A DNA stretch of 36,371 bases, from contig DATLXH010000044.1 in assembly GCA_035576005.1 (NCBI GenBank), forward strand, positions 1 to 36,371, in the 5' to 3' direction. A program made the translations under genes and the position numbers. Below are positions 1 through 8,109 of this stretch, one piece after another. Source of the DNA: DATLXH01 sp035576005 (GTDB taxonomy: Bacteria > Acidobacteriota > Thermoanaerobaculia > Gp7-AA8). The notes under the pieces are model-generated. The model saw only the letters and a list, made by a program, of their open reading frames with translations. It did not search any database and was not told where the DNA came from. Position 1 is the first letter of the stretch. Each line of letters opens with the position of its first letter.

Positions 1-38
1 TCGTGCGGATTTTTCAGGCAGATGTCATCCCTGTAGCC

Positions 39-320
39 GGTTAACAGCGGGGAACGCTGTTGAAGAAGTGAGGACACGCGGCGGACTCGCACCATGGGAG
101 GGGCGAATCCCTCTCCCCGGCGGGGAGAGGGTGGTCGCGTACGCGACGGGGAGAGGGGCCGCGAGAGATACGAAGACCTCGCCTTTTCCGACGGACTGAC
201 GAGACTTTCACGCCCCTCTCCCTGCTCCGCTCCGCTCGCTTCCCTCTCCCCGCCGGGGAGAGGGATACGCCGCTTCGCGGCTCCTCCCCTCACTCCGTTG
301 GACCGGTGTCACCAGAAGCG
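39..320. repeat. Family B palindromic repeat, copy B1
   Basis: Positions 1-495 hold no credible gene. From about 39 to 320 lies a copy of a dispersed element also found at 3193, 8721, 35579 and, as fragments, 15137 and 26286. It opens with a GGTTAACAGCG-like end. It then carries a hairpin built from CCCTCTCCCC and GGGGAGAGGG, a small GTCGCG/CGCGAC hairpin, a second CCCTCTCCCC/GGGGAGAGGG hairpin and a GCCGC-TTC-GCGGC hairpin. It ends in an ACCGGTGTCACCA motif complementary to the TGAGGACAC near its start. An open frame across it (94-531) exists only because the repeat is GC-rich. Positions 321-495 hold a degenerate tail whose GATGTCGTCCCGAGCT motif recurs near 3488. Confidence 0.8.
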
Positions 321-495
321 CATTCACAGCGGTGCGCTGAACCAGGGGGAAAGAAACTGTGATCGCCGCTTGAGTTTCTTACAAGCGACGTACGGCAAGC
401 TGCCGCGACTGAGAAAAAGAAACGAGATGTCGTCCCGAGCTCAGTCGTGGCACGTTGTCGTCCATCCGCTCAGGACGATACAACGACACATTTCG

Positions 496-1371
496 CTAAC
501 TCGGAACGCAGATTCGCAGCTTCTCGCCTGAAATTCTGATTGTCGCCGGCGTTCTGGCGAGCAATTCACCGTCCGCGTAAACATCAAGCCCGTCTTCGCT
601 CTCGATCTGAAACTCCGATGCGCGCAGCGCGGTCACAAACCTCCGCTTCACATGCGCGCCGCTGTAAGCGAGCGGCAGCGTCGTCAACAGATCCCACCGC
701 GAGCAGCGTCCTATGATGAAAGCGTTCAGCTCACCATCGTCGAGGAGCGCGCCCGGAGCGATTGCGATCCCGCCGCCATATCGGTGCGAGTTGCCGAAAA
801 CCGCGAACATGATCGTCTCTTCGCGCCGGACTCCGTCGACAGTCAATCCGATCCGAAGCGGCCGGAACTCCGGAAGCACACGGAAGATTGCGTACAGGTA
901 CAGCAGCGACCCTCGCAGCCACGTGCTGTGCTCATTCACCCATCGCGCAACGAGCGAATCGAACCCAACGCCTGCAACGCCAAGGAACCGGACTCCATTA
1001 ACCTCGGCGACGTCGATCTCGCGAGTCGTGCCGGAGAGGATGACATCGCAAGCCCTCTCAATCGACTGCGGGATCCCGAGTGCTCCGGCCAGATCATCAC
1101 CCGACCCCAGCGGAATGACAGCGAGCGTCGAGCCAGCGAGGTCCAGGTTTCTCAATGCAAGGTTCACGGACCCGTCACCACCACAGACCACCAGCCGGTC
1201 GAAGCTCTCGTTCTCGCTCGATCCTGCGAGTGCAGAGAGGTCAGAAGGAGACGTACTTCGGGCAAGCACGACCGCAGCGCCGTGTCTCTCGAGGTAGCGA
1301 ACGGCCCGGTCGATCAACCGCTCTCCTCGCCCCCGCCCCGCCGCCGGGTTGAAAAAAAGTTTGAGTCTCAC
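496..1371 (-). CDS. Diacylglycerol/lipid kinase family protein (DAGK catalytic domain)
   Basis: A 291-residue cytosolic or membrane-peripheral lipid kinase of the DagK/YegS/BmrU type, which transfers phosphate from ATP to diacylglycerol or a related lipid. The N-terminus has the NPAAGRG loop (about residues 8-14). The nucleotide-binding GGDGSVN motif lies near residue 65 and IPLGSGDDLA near residue 87, so both family hallmarks are intact and the length is normal. The GTG at 1369-1371 places the expected MRLKLFFNP strand at the very start. A TAAGAT hexamer (1378-1383 on this strand) lies 6 nt before the GTG and no Shine-Dalgarno is visible, so the message may be leaderless. It is divergent from the HtrA gene across repeat A1. 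The exact lipid substrate cannot be told. Confidence 0.93.
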   Translation of the reverse strand: MRLKLFFNPAAGRGRGERLIDRAVRYLERHGAAVVLARSTSPSDLSALAGSSENESFDRLVVCGGDGSVNLALRNLDLAGSTLAVIPLGSGDDLAGALGIPQSIERACDVILSGTTREIDVAEVNGVRFLGVAGVGFDSLVARWVNEHSTWLRGSLLYLYAIFRVLPEFRPLRIGLTVDGVRREETIMFAVFGNSHRYGGGIAIAPGALLDDGELNAFIIGRCSRWDLLTTLPLAYSGAHVKRRFVTALRASEFQIESEDGLDVYADGELLARTPATIRISGEKLRICVPS

Positions 1372-1377
1372 GACGGA

Positions 1378-1383
1378 ATCTTA
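1378..1383 (-). promoter_or_regulatory. Candidate -10 element of the lipid kinase gene
   Basis: Read on the minus strand the hexamer is TAAGAT (4 of 6 matches to TATAAT), ending 6 nt before the GTG start. No clear -35 is seen at 17 nt. The region upstream is repeat A1. It would give a leaderless transcript. Confidence 0.35.
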
Positions 1384-1393
1384 CGACGAACCA

Positions 1394-1579
1394 CTGGCCC
1401 GCATTTCTCACAGACCTTCGCCGTGAGACGACGGAAAGCGGCCTGTCTGCTTCGTTGCACGGCAATTTCGCTCCTTTACATAGTGTCGACTATGCCTTCG
1501 TCGCAAAATCGCCGTGCGCCTCGCATCCGAGCCACTCTCCGCCGCCTCACGACAAAGGTCTGTGAGAAATGCGGGCTAG
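1394..1579 (+). repeat. Family A 186-bp near-palindrome, copy A1
   Basis: The ends are complementary: CCCGCATTTCTCACAGACCTT from 1398, and its reverse complement finishing at 1575, followed by CTAG at 1576-1579. The left end has CTGG where copy A2 has CTAG. The two internal halves are also inverted copies of each other, diverged but aligned along their whole length, meeting near the ATAG-TGTCGA-CTAT centre (about 1480-1495). The single strand could therefore form one long imperfect hairpin. Other copies are at 27157 and 18504 (inverted), with a diverged partial copy at 8608 and split ends at 35536 and 36001. This copy fills most of the divergent promoter region between the lipid kinase and HtrA genes. 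Confidence 0.88.
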
Positions 1580-1598
1580 CCCGACCCGTGGCCGGGCG

Positions 1599-1604
1599 TA
1601 AAAT
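1599..1604 (+). promoter_or_regulatory. Candidate -10 element of the HtrA-like gene
   Basis: TAAAAT matches TATAAT at five of six positions and ends 6 nt before the ATG at 1611. The intervening bases CGCTCC contain no Shine-Dalgarno, so transcription would begin at or next to the start codon. No good -35 hexamer is present at 17 nt. Confidence 0.5.
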
Positions 1605-1610
1605 CGCTCC

Positions 1611-2978
1611 ATGCGCTCCACGACTCTGATCGCGTTACTCGCCCTCGCCGCCCTGCCATTCTTCGCAGGATGCCGGGAAGCTGACAGTTCCTCGGCCATG
1701 GCTCAGGAATCTCCCCCGGCCGTCCGCAGGTCTCTGCCGCCAATCAGCCCTGCGCGACGCACGTCGACTGTGATCGTCGCGCACGATGTGCTCCCTTCGG
1801 TGGTGAATATTCAGACCGAGTCGCGGATGCGCCAACGCTCGCTCGATCCGTTCTTCGGGTTCACCGATCCGCGCGCGTACCAGACGCAGTCCGTCGGATC
1901 GGGCTTCGTCTGGGCAAGTGACGGCATCGTGGTGACGAATGCGCACGTCGTGGAAGGTGCGTCCCGAATCACGGCAAACTTCAGCAACGGTCAGCAACTG
2001 GCCGCGACCGTGATCGGCGTCGATCCTGACAGCGATGTGGCGGTCCTTCGAGTTGAGAGTCGCAACCTGACGGCCGCTCCGATCGGCACCTCATCAGATC
2101 TGATGATCGGCGAGAGTGTAGTCGCGGTCGGCAATCCCTTCGGTCTCAGTGGCACGGTAACCACCGGCGTCGTTTCCGCGCTCGGCCGATCGGTTCCGTC
2201 GAAAGAAGAAGGGCGTACGTTCACCGACTTCATCCAGACCGATGCGTCAATCAATCCGGGCAACTCAGGCGGACCGCTGCTCAACATCGAGGGGAAGGTG
2301 ATCGGGATCAACACGGCGATCTACGCCCAGGCTCAAGGAATCGGCTTCGCGATTCCAGTCGATCGCGCTCGGAAGATCGTGGAAGACCTCAGGAAATTTG
2401 GTGAAGTGCGGAGCGTCTGGATTGGCGCCGTGACAACGACCCTGACGCCGGAAGAAGCCCGCAGACTCGGCCTCAGCGTCGCCAGAGGCGCGGTCGTATC
2501 GCGCATGTTCCCCGGCTCACCTGCGGCCGCCTCCGGACTCGAGGTGGGCGACGTTATCGTGTCCGTGAACGGGATGGCTGTTGATTCGCGGGAAGCGTTC
2601 TCAACAAGCAACGCCACACTCCTTGCCGGGAAATCACTCAGGCTGAAAGTACAACGCGCGGATCGATTGAGGGAGATCGCAATCACACCGATCGACGCTC
2701 CGCCGGATCTCGGATTGCGGATTCTCCGGGACATCAGCGGAATCACTGCTTCGAGCAATCGAGACGGCGTCTTGATCAAAAGCGTAGCCCGCGGCTCCCG
2801 CGCAGAACGGATTGGCCTCGAGCCAGGCGATCTGATCATCGGCGTGAATGGGGTTGAAGTGACCTCGACAGAAACCCTCAATCACGAGATCAGGCGCTCA
2901 GTCGAACGTCCCTCGATCGTGATCTCGATCCCCCGAGGCCGGTACATCTATCCCGTGTCGTTTCCGATGGGAATGTAA
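1611..2978 (+). CDS. HtrA/DegQ-like serine protease with two PDZ domains, predicted lipoprotein
   Basis: A 455-residue envelope protease/chaperone of family S1C that degrades or refolds damaged exported proteins. The N-terminus (MRSTTLIALLALAALPFFAGC) is a lipoprotein signal with lipobox FAGC and lipidated Cys21, so it is probably membrane-anchored in the periplasm, unlike the soluble DegP of E. coli. The catalytic triad is intact: His112 in NAHVVEG, Asp142 in DSDVAVLRV and Ser219 in NPGNSGGPL. PDZ1 spans roughly residues 255-350 (a GLEVGDVIVSVNG carboxylate-binding region) and PDZ2 roughly 360-450 (GLEPGDLIIGVNG). The start is supported by the signal peptide directly after the ATG. The gene stands alone, divergent from the lipid kinase and convergent with the ABC permease across repeats C1 and B2. 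Confidence 0.96.
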   Translation: MRSTTLIALLALAALPFFAGCREADSSSAMAQESPPAVRRSLPPISPARRTSTVIVAHDVLPSVVNIQTESRMRQRSLDPFFGFTDPRAYQTQSVGSGFVWASDGIVVTNAHVVEGASRITANFSNGQQLAATVIGVDPDSDVAVLRVESRNLTAAPIGTSSDLMIGESVVAVGNPFGLSGTVTTGVVSALGRSVPSKEEGRTFTDFIQTDASINPGNSGGPLLNIEGKVIGINTAIYAQAQGIGFAIPVDRARKIVEDLRKFGEVRSVWIGAVTTTLTPEEARRLGLSVARGAVVSRMFPGSPAAASGLEVGDVIVSVNGMAVDSREAFSTSNATLLAGKSLRLKVQRADRLREIAITPIDAPPDLGLRILRDISGITASSNRDGVLIKSVARGSRAERIGLEPGDLIIGVNGVEVTSTETLNHEIRRSVERPSIVISIPRGRYIYPVSFPMGM

Positions 2979-3045
2979 GGAGAATGCAAGAGCGGCTGTG
3001 TCGAGGAGCTGGAAACGTTGCTCCAGCGGTGAGCGGTGGTGACAT

Positions 3046-3163
3046 AACCGTCATCCTGAGGAGCGCTTTTGCGACGAAGGATCTCAGGATAGGCAGATGC
3101 TTCATTGCACAGCGTCGCATTGTGAGATCCTTCGTCGCAAAAGCGCTCCTCAGGATGACGGTT
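3046..3163. repeat. Family C inverted repeat with perfect 41-bp arms, copy C1
   Basis: The left arm 3046-3086 and right arm 3123-3163 are exact reverse complements over 41 bp, beginning AACCGTCATCCTGAGGAGCG and ending in its complement. A 36-bp loop separates them. It lies 68 bp after the HtrA stop codon. An imperfect relative is at 12430-12533. CGTCATCCTGAG-type repeats are, as far as I recall, common across environmental bacterial genomes. Short open frames across it are repeat artefacts. Confidence 0.9.
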
Positions 3164-3192
3164 TTCATTAGAAGCGCGAGAACAAAGTGGAC

Positions 3193-3507
3193 GCTGGTGA
3201 AGAGGTGATGACACCCGGGCGGGGACTCGCGCCCCGAAGGGGCGAATCCCTCTCCCCGGCGGGGAGAGGGTGGTCGCGTAAGCGACCGGGAGAGGGGGCG
3301 CGAGAGATACGATGACCTCGCCCTTTCCGACGGACTCGCGAGACTTTCCCGCCCCTCTCCCTGCTTCGCTTCGCTCGCTTCCCTCTCCCCGCCGGGGAGA
3401 GGGATTCGCCGCTTCGCGGCTCAACCACGTCAGTCAGTGAGCCGGTGTCGGCAGGCAAAGTGGCGCGACTGGAAAGAAAGAAACGATATGTCGTCCCGAG
3501 CTTGGGT
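3193..3507. repeat. Family B palindromic repeat, copy B2
   Basis: Starts with GGTGAAGAGGTGATGACAC and closes its core with GCCGGTGTCG at 3441-3450. The tail contains an AAGAAACGATATGTCGTCCC motif shared with the tail of B1. Internally it has the paired CCCTCTCCCC/GGGGAGAGGG hairpins and the GTCGC-GTAA-GCGAC hairpin with a GNRA-type loop. With C1 it fills the gap between the convergent HtrA and ABC permease genes (2979-3532), where I see no gene. Confidence 0.82.
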
Positions 3508-3532
3508 GTGTGGGCGGGAGGGGCGATCCCCC

Positions 3533-6151
3533 TCACTCTCCCTTCATCGCGGACGCCATGTTGACTCGGTTCGCGTAGCGGGCGGGGATCAGTCCTGCGA
3601 GCAGCGTCGTTACGAACGTGATCGCGAGCGAGCTGACGATCAGCATCGTCGGGGGTGAGAATTCGATCGTCCATCCGAACGACTGCTTGTTGATGACGTA
3701 GATCAGCACGACGGAGAGCGCGTAGCCTGTCGCGACGCCGACAAGCGTGGACGTAATCCCGAGGATTGCCGACTCGAGGATTACGACGGTCCGAAGCTGA
3801 TCGGTCGACATGCCGAAGACCTTGAGAAGCGCGATCTCACGCGTCCTCTCGAGAATCAGAGCCGACAGTGTGTTGATGATCCCGAGAATTGCCACGACCA
3901 GCGCGACGACCAGCAGCGCGTACGTGATGAGGAACGTCTGATCGAAGATCTTCATCACCTCCGTACGGATACTTCCATTCGTGAAACCAAATATCCGGTA
4001 CTTTTTTCCCAGGCCATCCTCGATCTGTCGCCGCGCCGCCTCGGGGTCCGTCCCCTTGCGGAGAAAGATTGCGATGCTGCTGATGCTGGAGTCATGGAAT
4101 TGACTGATGTAGAGCGGACGGTCCATGACGACAACACCGCGATCGTTCGAGTAGTCGCGATAGATTCCGGTAATCGGGAACCTGACGACACCACTCTCGA
4201 GTGGCAGCTCAACGACATCGCCGACGTCCTTTTTGAATTTGATCGAGAAGCTTTCACTGATGAACACCCCGTTCGAGCGGATGGCGGCCACAAGCGCCTC
4301 CCGCGCGCGTCGCGGCTTGACCATTGGGAGATTCGAATGGACGCTCGCGATTCGGAAATCCCCACTCCCCACGGCAATGATCGAGTCTCGATACACCATG
4401 TCGCGCCCTCGAACCGGGTCCGCGGCTTCGATGAAATCAAAGCGAGTGAGATCATCGAGAATCGCTGCCGGGAAAACCGCACTCGGCGCACTTGCCAACC
4501 CGCGCGCAGGCCGGAGCCACAAATCCGAAGCGATCGTCTGATCGACCCAGACCCTCACCGTCTCACGAAAGCTTCCGACCATCAGCGAGACGGCGATCAT
4601 CATTCCGATGGCGACCGATAACGCCGCACTCGCGACCGCAGTTCTCCGCAGCGAAGCAGGAAGCGAGACTGCGGCGAGCCGGCCGGCCGGCCCGAACCAC
4701 CGCGTCAGGGATGGCGCAAGAAACCGCGACACAGACTCGATAGCGAGAGGTGACAGCAGCGAGAAACCTGTGATGAGCAGGAGCACGGAAATATATCCGC
4801 CCACGGCGATGCCGCTCCAGGATGGGACGAAGCAGGCCGCGGCTGCCAGAGCGAAGCAGCAGAGCGCAACTCCAGCGAGTCTTTTCACATCGCGGCTGGC
4901 CAGCCTCTGATAAATGCCACTCCGTATCAGCGCGCCCGGCCGGATGGCCGCGGCTTCCAGCGCCGGCAGAATCGAGGAGATAACCGATACCACAGTGCCC
5001 ACCCCCATGGCGATCACGACAAGGGGCCATGAGAGATCAATCGTCTCAGGCTTGCTCGAAACATACAGAGCGTTGATCGTCCTGCCGATCAAATCGAGCG
5101 TCGACCAGGAAAGCGCATAGCCCAGTCCGAGACCGGCCAATGATCCGATGAGGCCGAACAGCGCTCCCTCACCGATGAATGCGAAAAAAATCTGGCGCGA
5201 GCTCACGCCGACAGTCTTGAGGATTCCGACGTCGCGACGTCGCCGCAAAATGGAAATGAGGACGGTGTTGTAGACGAGAAACGTTCCGACGAGAAGTGCA
5301 ACGCCGGCAAGAGCGAAGAGATTAATCCGGAACGCTCGCAGCATTTTGCCGACACGCTCATTTCGTCGCGCGGGTCGTTCGACTCGCATCGACGGATTGA
5401 GCGACTTCTGAATCTGGGGCAGAACGTAGGCGACACGAGCTTCGGGAATCAGCAGGTCGATGCGCGTCAACTTTCCACGCATTCCGAACGAACGCTGCGC
5501 CGCAGCAATATCGAGGATCGCAAGGCTTCCGTTGAATGCGGTCGCGGGGCCCTCAGCATGCAATGTCCCGCGAACGACAAGCTGTGATCGAATTCCCCCA
5601 GCACTGATCGCAACACGGCTGCCCAGCGTTAGAGCGCGCTCCCGCGCGAAGCGCTCGGGCACGACGAGGGAGTCGGGACTGAAGAGTGCCAGGAACTGCG
5701 AGAACGACGTGTCACGATTCGCTGACGGAGCCGAGTCGGTCGCTTTGTCTACGGCCAGTTTCGCGTAACGATAATCTCGGAAGTGGAGGTCTGATAGGAG
5801 GTCGACTGCAAGGATTCGTATGGGAATCTGCGATGGCTCGATCAGACCGTCCAGATCGATGACCGGCGCGAACCTCACCCCCTCACTCCATAACGGCTGC
5901 AGAGCGAGAAGAACCCTCTCGTCCAGCGGGCCGCTGTCCGACACGATCTGGAAGTTCGCGCGACCGGCGACCGATTCGACCGACTCGCCAAACGCACGCA
6001 GCGCGCTCTCGTTGGAGAGCTGAATTGCGACGAGCACCGCGACCCCGATCGCAATCCCTGCGATGGTGATAAGTGTCCTTCCTCTCTCCCGGAGGATGGG
6101 GCGCAGGATCAGAGCTTTGACGAGCGCGGCCGTACCGCGGTCCAGCCTCAT
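3533..6151 (-). CDS. ABC transporter permease, FtsX/MacB-PCD family (two FtsX domains)
   Basis: An 872-residue inner-membrane permease with the duplicated FtsX architecture. A first transmembrane segment lies near residues 27-45, followed by a periplasmic MacB-type core domain (about 50-265). A cluster of transmembrane helices follows at about 275-400 (FtsX domain 1), then two more helices at about 425-470. A second half starts near residue 500 with its own periplasmic domain and a final FtsX domain (about 755-872, containing ERTREIALLKVFGMS, the loop typical of the family). This layout resembles LolCE-like and large YbbP-type exporters acting on lipids, lipoproteins or peptides. The start codon overlaps the stop of the upstream ATPase gene as ATGA, so translation is coupled. 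The substrate is unknown. Confidence 0.93.
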   Translation of the reverse strand: MRLDRGTAALVKALILRPILRERGRTLITIAGIAIGVAVLVAIQLSNESALRAFGESVESVAGRANFQIVSDSGPLDERVLLALQPLWSEGVRFAPVIDLDGLIEPSQIPIRILAVDLLSDLHFRDYRYAKLAVDKATDSAPSANRDTSFSQFLALFSPDSLVVPERFARERALTLGSRVAISAGGIRSQLVVRGTLHAEGPATAFNGSLAILDIAAAQRSFGMRGKLTRIDLLIPEARVAYVLPQIQKSLNPSMRVERPARRNERVGKMLRAFRINLFALAGVALLVGTFLVYNTVLISILRRRRDVGILKTVGVSSRQIFFAFIGEGALFGLIGSLAGLGLGYALSWSTLDLIGRTINALYVSSKPETIDLSWPLVVIAMGVGTVVSVISSILPALEAAAIRPGALIRSGIYQRLASRDVKRLAGVALCCFALAAAACFVPSWSGIAVGGYISVLLLITGFSLLSPLAIESVSRFLAPSLTRWFGPAGRLAAVSLPASLRRTAVASAALSVAIGMMIAVSLMVGSFRETVRVWVDQTIASDLWLRPARGLASAPSAVFPAAILDDLTRFDFIEAADPVRGRDMVYRDSIIAVGSGDFRIASVHSNLPMVKPRRAREALVAAIRSNGVFISESFSIKFKKDVGDVVELPLESGVVRFPITGIYRDYSNDRGVVVMDRPLYISQFHDSSISSIAIFLRKGTDPEAARRQIEDGLGKKYRIFGFTNGSIRTEVMKIFDQTFLITYALLVVALVVAILGIINTLSALILERTREIALLKVFGMSTDQLRTVVILESAILGITSTLVGVATGYALSVVLIYVINKQSFGWTIEFSPPTMLIVSSLAITFVTTLLAGLIPARYANRVNMASAMKGE

Positions 6152-6867
6152 GACGAGTCGCGCGTCACACCGCGTCGCGCGTCGGGCCTCCGCGTAACCC
6201 TGCCGTCGATCACATCGATGACGAAGTCGCCGAAGGATGCGGCGCGTTCAGAATGCGTCGCCATGACGATGGTCGGCTGGTAGGACTGGTGGATCGTTCG
6301 GATCAGTTCCAGAATGCGCTCGCCGGTTTGTGAATCGAGGTTGCCGGTCGGTTCATCAGCCAGGATGATGTCGGGTCTGTGAACGATCGCCCGTCCGATC
6401 GCGACCCGCTGCATCTCGCCGCCCGAGAGCTGGTTCGGGTAATGGCGGGCACGAGCAGTCAGGCCGATCCTGTCAATCGTTTCCTCAGTTCGCGCCCTCG
6501 CCTCACTCGACGTGACATTTCCGAGGGCGAGAGGAAACTCGATGTTCTCCGACACGCTCAGGGTGGGAATCAGATTGAAGAACTGAAAGATGAACCCGAT
6601 GGACCTGCGGCGGATCATCGTCAGGTCCGACTCTGTCATCGACGAGAGCTCGTGATCTCCCAGGAAGATTCGCCCGCGGGTAGGCCGATCGATGGCGCCG
6701 ATCAGGTTCAGCAGCGTCGACTTCCCGCTCCCTGATGGGCCCATCAGAATGGCAAAGGCTCCCGGCTCGATCTCGAGAGCTACGTCCTCGAGCGCCCGCG
6801 CCCCATTTCCTTCGTCGCTTTCGCCGTAAAAATGGTCGATCCCTTCGAGCCGGACTCTGTACGCCAT
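6148..6867 (-). CDS. ABC transporter ATP-binding protein, LolD/MacB type
   Basis: A 239-residue ATPase that drives the permease encoded immediately downstream. The Walker A motif GPSGSGKST is at about residues 43-51. The Q-loop lies in FIFQFFNLIPTLSV, the signature LSGGEMQR near residue 145, Walker B ILADEPTGNLD near residue 168, and the switch His in MATHSERA. These sequences are typical of the LolD/MacB/FtsE branch. I chose the ATG at 6865-6867 because the reading MAYRVRLEGI matches family N-termini; an upstream GTG at 6894 would add nine residues with no ribosome-binding site. The stop overlaps the permease start by four bases. The gene diverges from the small membrane protein gene at 6996. 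Confidence 0.94.
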   Translation of the reverse strand: MAYRVRLEGIDHFYGESDEGNGARALEDVALEIEPGAFAILMGPSGSGKSTLLNLIGAIDRPTRGRIFLGDHELSSMTESDLTMIRRRSIGFIFQFFNLIPTLSVSENIEFPLALGNVTSSEARARTEETIDRIGLTARARHYPNQLSGGEMQRVAIGRAIVHRPDIILADEPTGNLDSQTGERILELIRTIHQSYQPTIVMATHSERAASFGDFVIDVIDGRVTRRPDARRGVTRDSS

Positions 6868-6995
6868 CGATGTCCCGTACGGTGCAGGACGCACGCCGGA
6901 CAGTCAGACCGCAATTCCGACTCGCTGCGCCCCACGATGTTTTCCGTCCCGGGAGGCACGGTCCCTGCAAAATAACGGCAGAGCAACGAGTCGAC

Positions 6996-7169
6996 ATGAC
7001 AACCATTCCACCGCTTCTCCTCATCACATGGCTCATCGCACTGTTGCTCAGCTTCACCTTTGGAGGAATGATTCATCTCCTGCCCGTAGTGGCCGTACTG
7101 ATTTTTCTCTACGTGACCGTCATCAGGAGCAAACCAACAGCTGCGAACGCGAACACATCCCGGCAGTGA
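6996..7169 (+). CDS. Small two-helix membrane protein, lmo0937 family
   Basis: A 57-residue protein that is nearly all membrane: a first helix around LLITWLIALLLSFTFGG, a short turn, and a second helix HLLPVVAVLIFLYVTVI, ending in a polar tail. This matches the lmo0937 family of tiny envelope proteins of unknown function, often found near stress-related membrane proteins. The same frame is open upstream to 6735, but that part overlaps the divergent ATPase gene and has no family similarity, so I start at the ATG at 6996. It is followed after 35 bp by the next small membrane protein gene. Confidence 0.75.
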   Translation: MTTIPPLLLITWLIALLLSFTFGGMIHLLPVVAVLIFLYVTVIRSKPTAANANTSRQ

Positions 7170-7204
7170 GCCGGATTCGAAGCAATTGAAACAAGGGAGG
7201 AACA

Positions 7205-7678
7205 ATGCCGAACGATCAACGACCTGGATCTGGGACATCGACAACGGGCAGCACGGGAACCGGCAGCACGGGAACGGGTACCACAAGCATGGGTAGCACA
7301 GGCACGGGAAGCTCAGGCGCCGGCAACCCAGGCAGTGATGGCGCGAGAACCGGTAGCTCGTCGGCTGGAAGCACGGGCACGACCTCGTCATACGGGACGA
7401 GCGGATCGGGCGCAACGGGCAGCAGCTCGGCCGCAGACGACGCAAGCCGCCTCGGCCGCGCAAAAGAATTCGTGAGCGACAAGTACTCCTCGGCAAGTGA
7501 GAAGGTTAAAGAAGGCTACTCAGCCGTGAAAGAGAAGGTCGATGACATCGACTTCGGCGAGATGACCGAGCAGATGCGAGGCTTCGTCCGAACCAACCCT
7601 GGAAAGGCACTGCTGATCTCGGTTGGCGTCGGTTTCGTTCTCGGCATGCTCCTTCGAAGCAGTAACGACGACGAGTAA
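7205..7678 (+). CDS. Membrane protein with Gly/Ser/Thr-rich N-terminus and DUF883/ElaB-like C-terminus
   Basis: A 157-residue protein. Residues about 8-78 are low-complexity repeats of the type GSTGTGS. Residues about 80-120 form an amphipathic, charged helix (RAKEFVSDKYSSASEKVKEG region). It ends with a single membrane helix, FVRTNPGKALLISVGVGFVLGMLL, in the GxGxxxG style of ElaB/YqjD (DUF883) proteins. Those E. coli proteins are C-terminally anchored, stationary-phase and bind ribosomes; that role is not shown here. A strong GGGAGG at 7195-7200 decides the start. The repetitive N-terminus has uneven codon use and may vary in length between strains. The gene lies in a probable operon with its two neighbours. 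Confidence 0.82.
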   Translation: MPNDQRPGSGTSTTGSTGTGSTGTGTTSMGSTGTGSSGAGNPGSDGARTGSSSAGSTGTTSSYGTSGSGATGSSSAADDASRLGRAKEFVSDKYSSASEKVKEGYSAVKEKVDDIDFGEMTEQMRGFVRTNPGKALLISVGVGFVLGMLLRSSNDDE

Positions 7679-7689
7679 GGGAGGCATCC

Positions 7690-8022
7690 GTGGCTCAAGG
7701 AAACTATTCAGACCGGCACGAACGCTCGGCAGGGGGGATGGACTTCAACTCCCCTTTCCGCGAGCGGGCTCACAGCCTTGGAAGCGCCCTGGCGACCGAT
7801 GGTCCCGAGGCCATTTTCAAGGAGATCGACGCAATGCTTCCCGATTCCTGGCGCGATCATATTGCTTCGTTTCCGATCGCCGCCGTGGCCCTCGCGTTTG
7901 GGGCCGGGGTATTTCTCGGACTGCGTAAGAGCGACGAGGTTCTGGCCGCCGGTTCAGCCTTCATCGGTGCGGCCACCAGTGCGAACCTCAGCAGTGTGCT
8001 CGGCAACAAGAACGACAGGTAA
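7690..8022 (+). CDS. Small membrane protein, ElaB/DUF883-like context, function unknown
   Basis: A 110-residue protein starting at GTG (7690), 11 bp after the previous stop and preceded by AAGGGAGG, a good ribosome-binding site. The N-terminal half is polar (residues 1-50). A helix FPIAAVALAFGAGVFLGL (about 60-77) has glycine spacing like the preceding protein's anchor, and a second weakly hydrophobic stretch follows (about 82-103). I do not recognise a defined domain. Operon position and helix style suggest it works with the upstream DUF883-like protein at the membrane. Confidence 0.78.
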   Translation: MAQGNYSDRHERSAGGMDFNSPFRERAHSLGSALATDGPEAIFKEIDAMLPDSWRDHIASFPIAAVALAFGAGVFLGLRKSDEVLAAGSAFIGAATSANLSSVLGNKNDR

Positions 8023-8034
8023 CCGCGTAATCCA

Positions 8035-8092
8035 TTACCGCTCGCCGCCGCTCCTCTCCCTTTTGCGGAGAAGAGCGACGGTTGAGCGGTAA
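8035..8092. terminator. Hairpin between convergent genes, possible bidirectional terminator
   Basis: TTACCGCTC at 8035-8043 pairs with GAGCGGTAA at 8084-8092, with further pairing inside (CGCTCCTCT with AGAGCG). It lies between the stop of the small membrane protein gene (8022) and the stop of the metallopeptidase gene (8110). No T-tract follows on either strand, so it is not a classical intrinsic terminator. Confidence 0.5.
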
Positions 8093-8109
8093 CGCCCTTA
8101 GCTTGCGGG

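Noticed and set aside
94..531. 145-codon open frame on the plus strand
   Set aside because: It lies across repeat B1. The same kind of frame appears across every B copy (for example 8753 and 35622), so it reflects GC-rich repeat sequence and not a gene.
1500..1580. A VCEKCGL-like two-cysteine motif recurring in frames at several loci
   Set aside because: The motif comes from translating the AAGGTCTGTGAGAAATGCGG end of family A copies. It is the repeat and not a zinc-binding protein family.
652..1629. 325-codon open frame on the plus strand
   Set aside because: It is antisense to the lipid kinase, whose motifs are clear, and its sequence has no recognisable domain.
4094..4621. Plus-strand frames inside the ABC permease region
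   Set aside because: They are shadows of a long permease frame with consistent membrane topology on the minus strand.
7210..7430. Repetitive GST-encoding DNA as a minisatellite or CRISPR-like array
   Set aside because: The units are short, irregular and in frame with a well-initiated gene; there are no fixed-length spacers.
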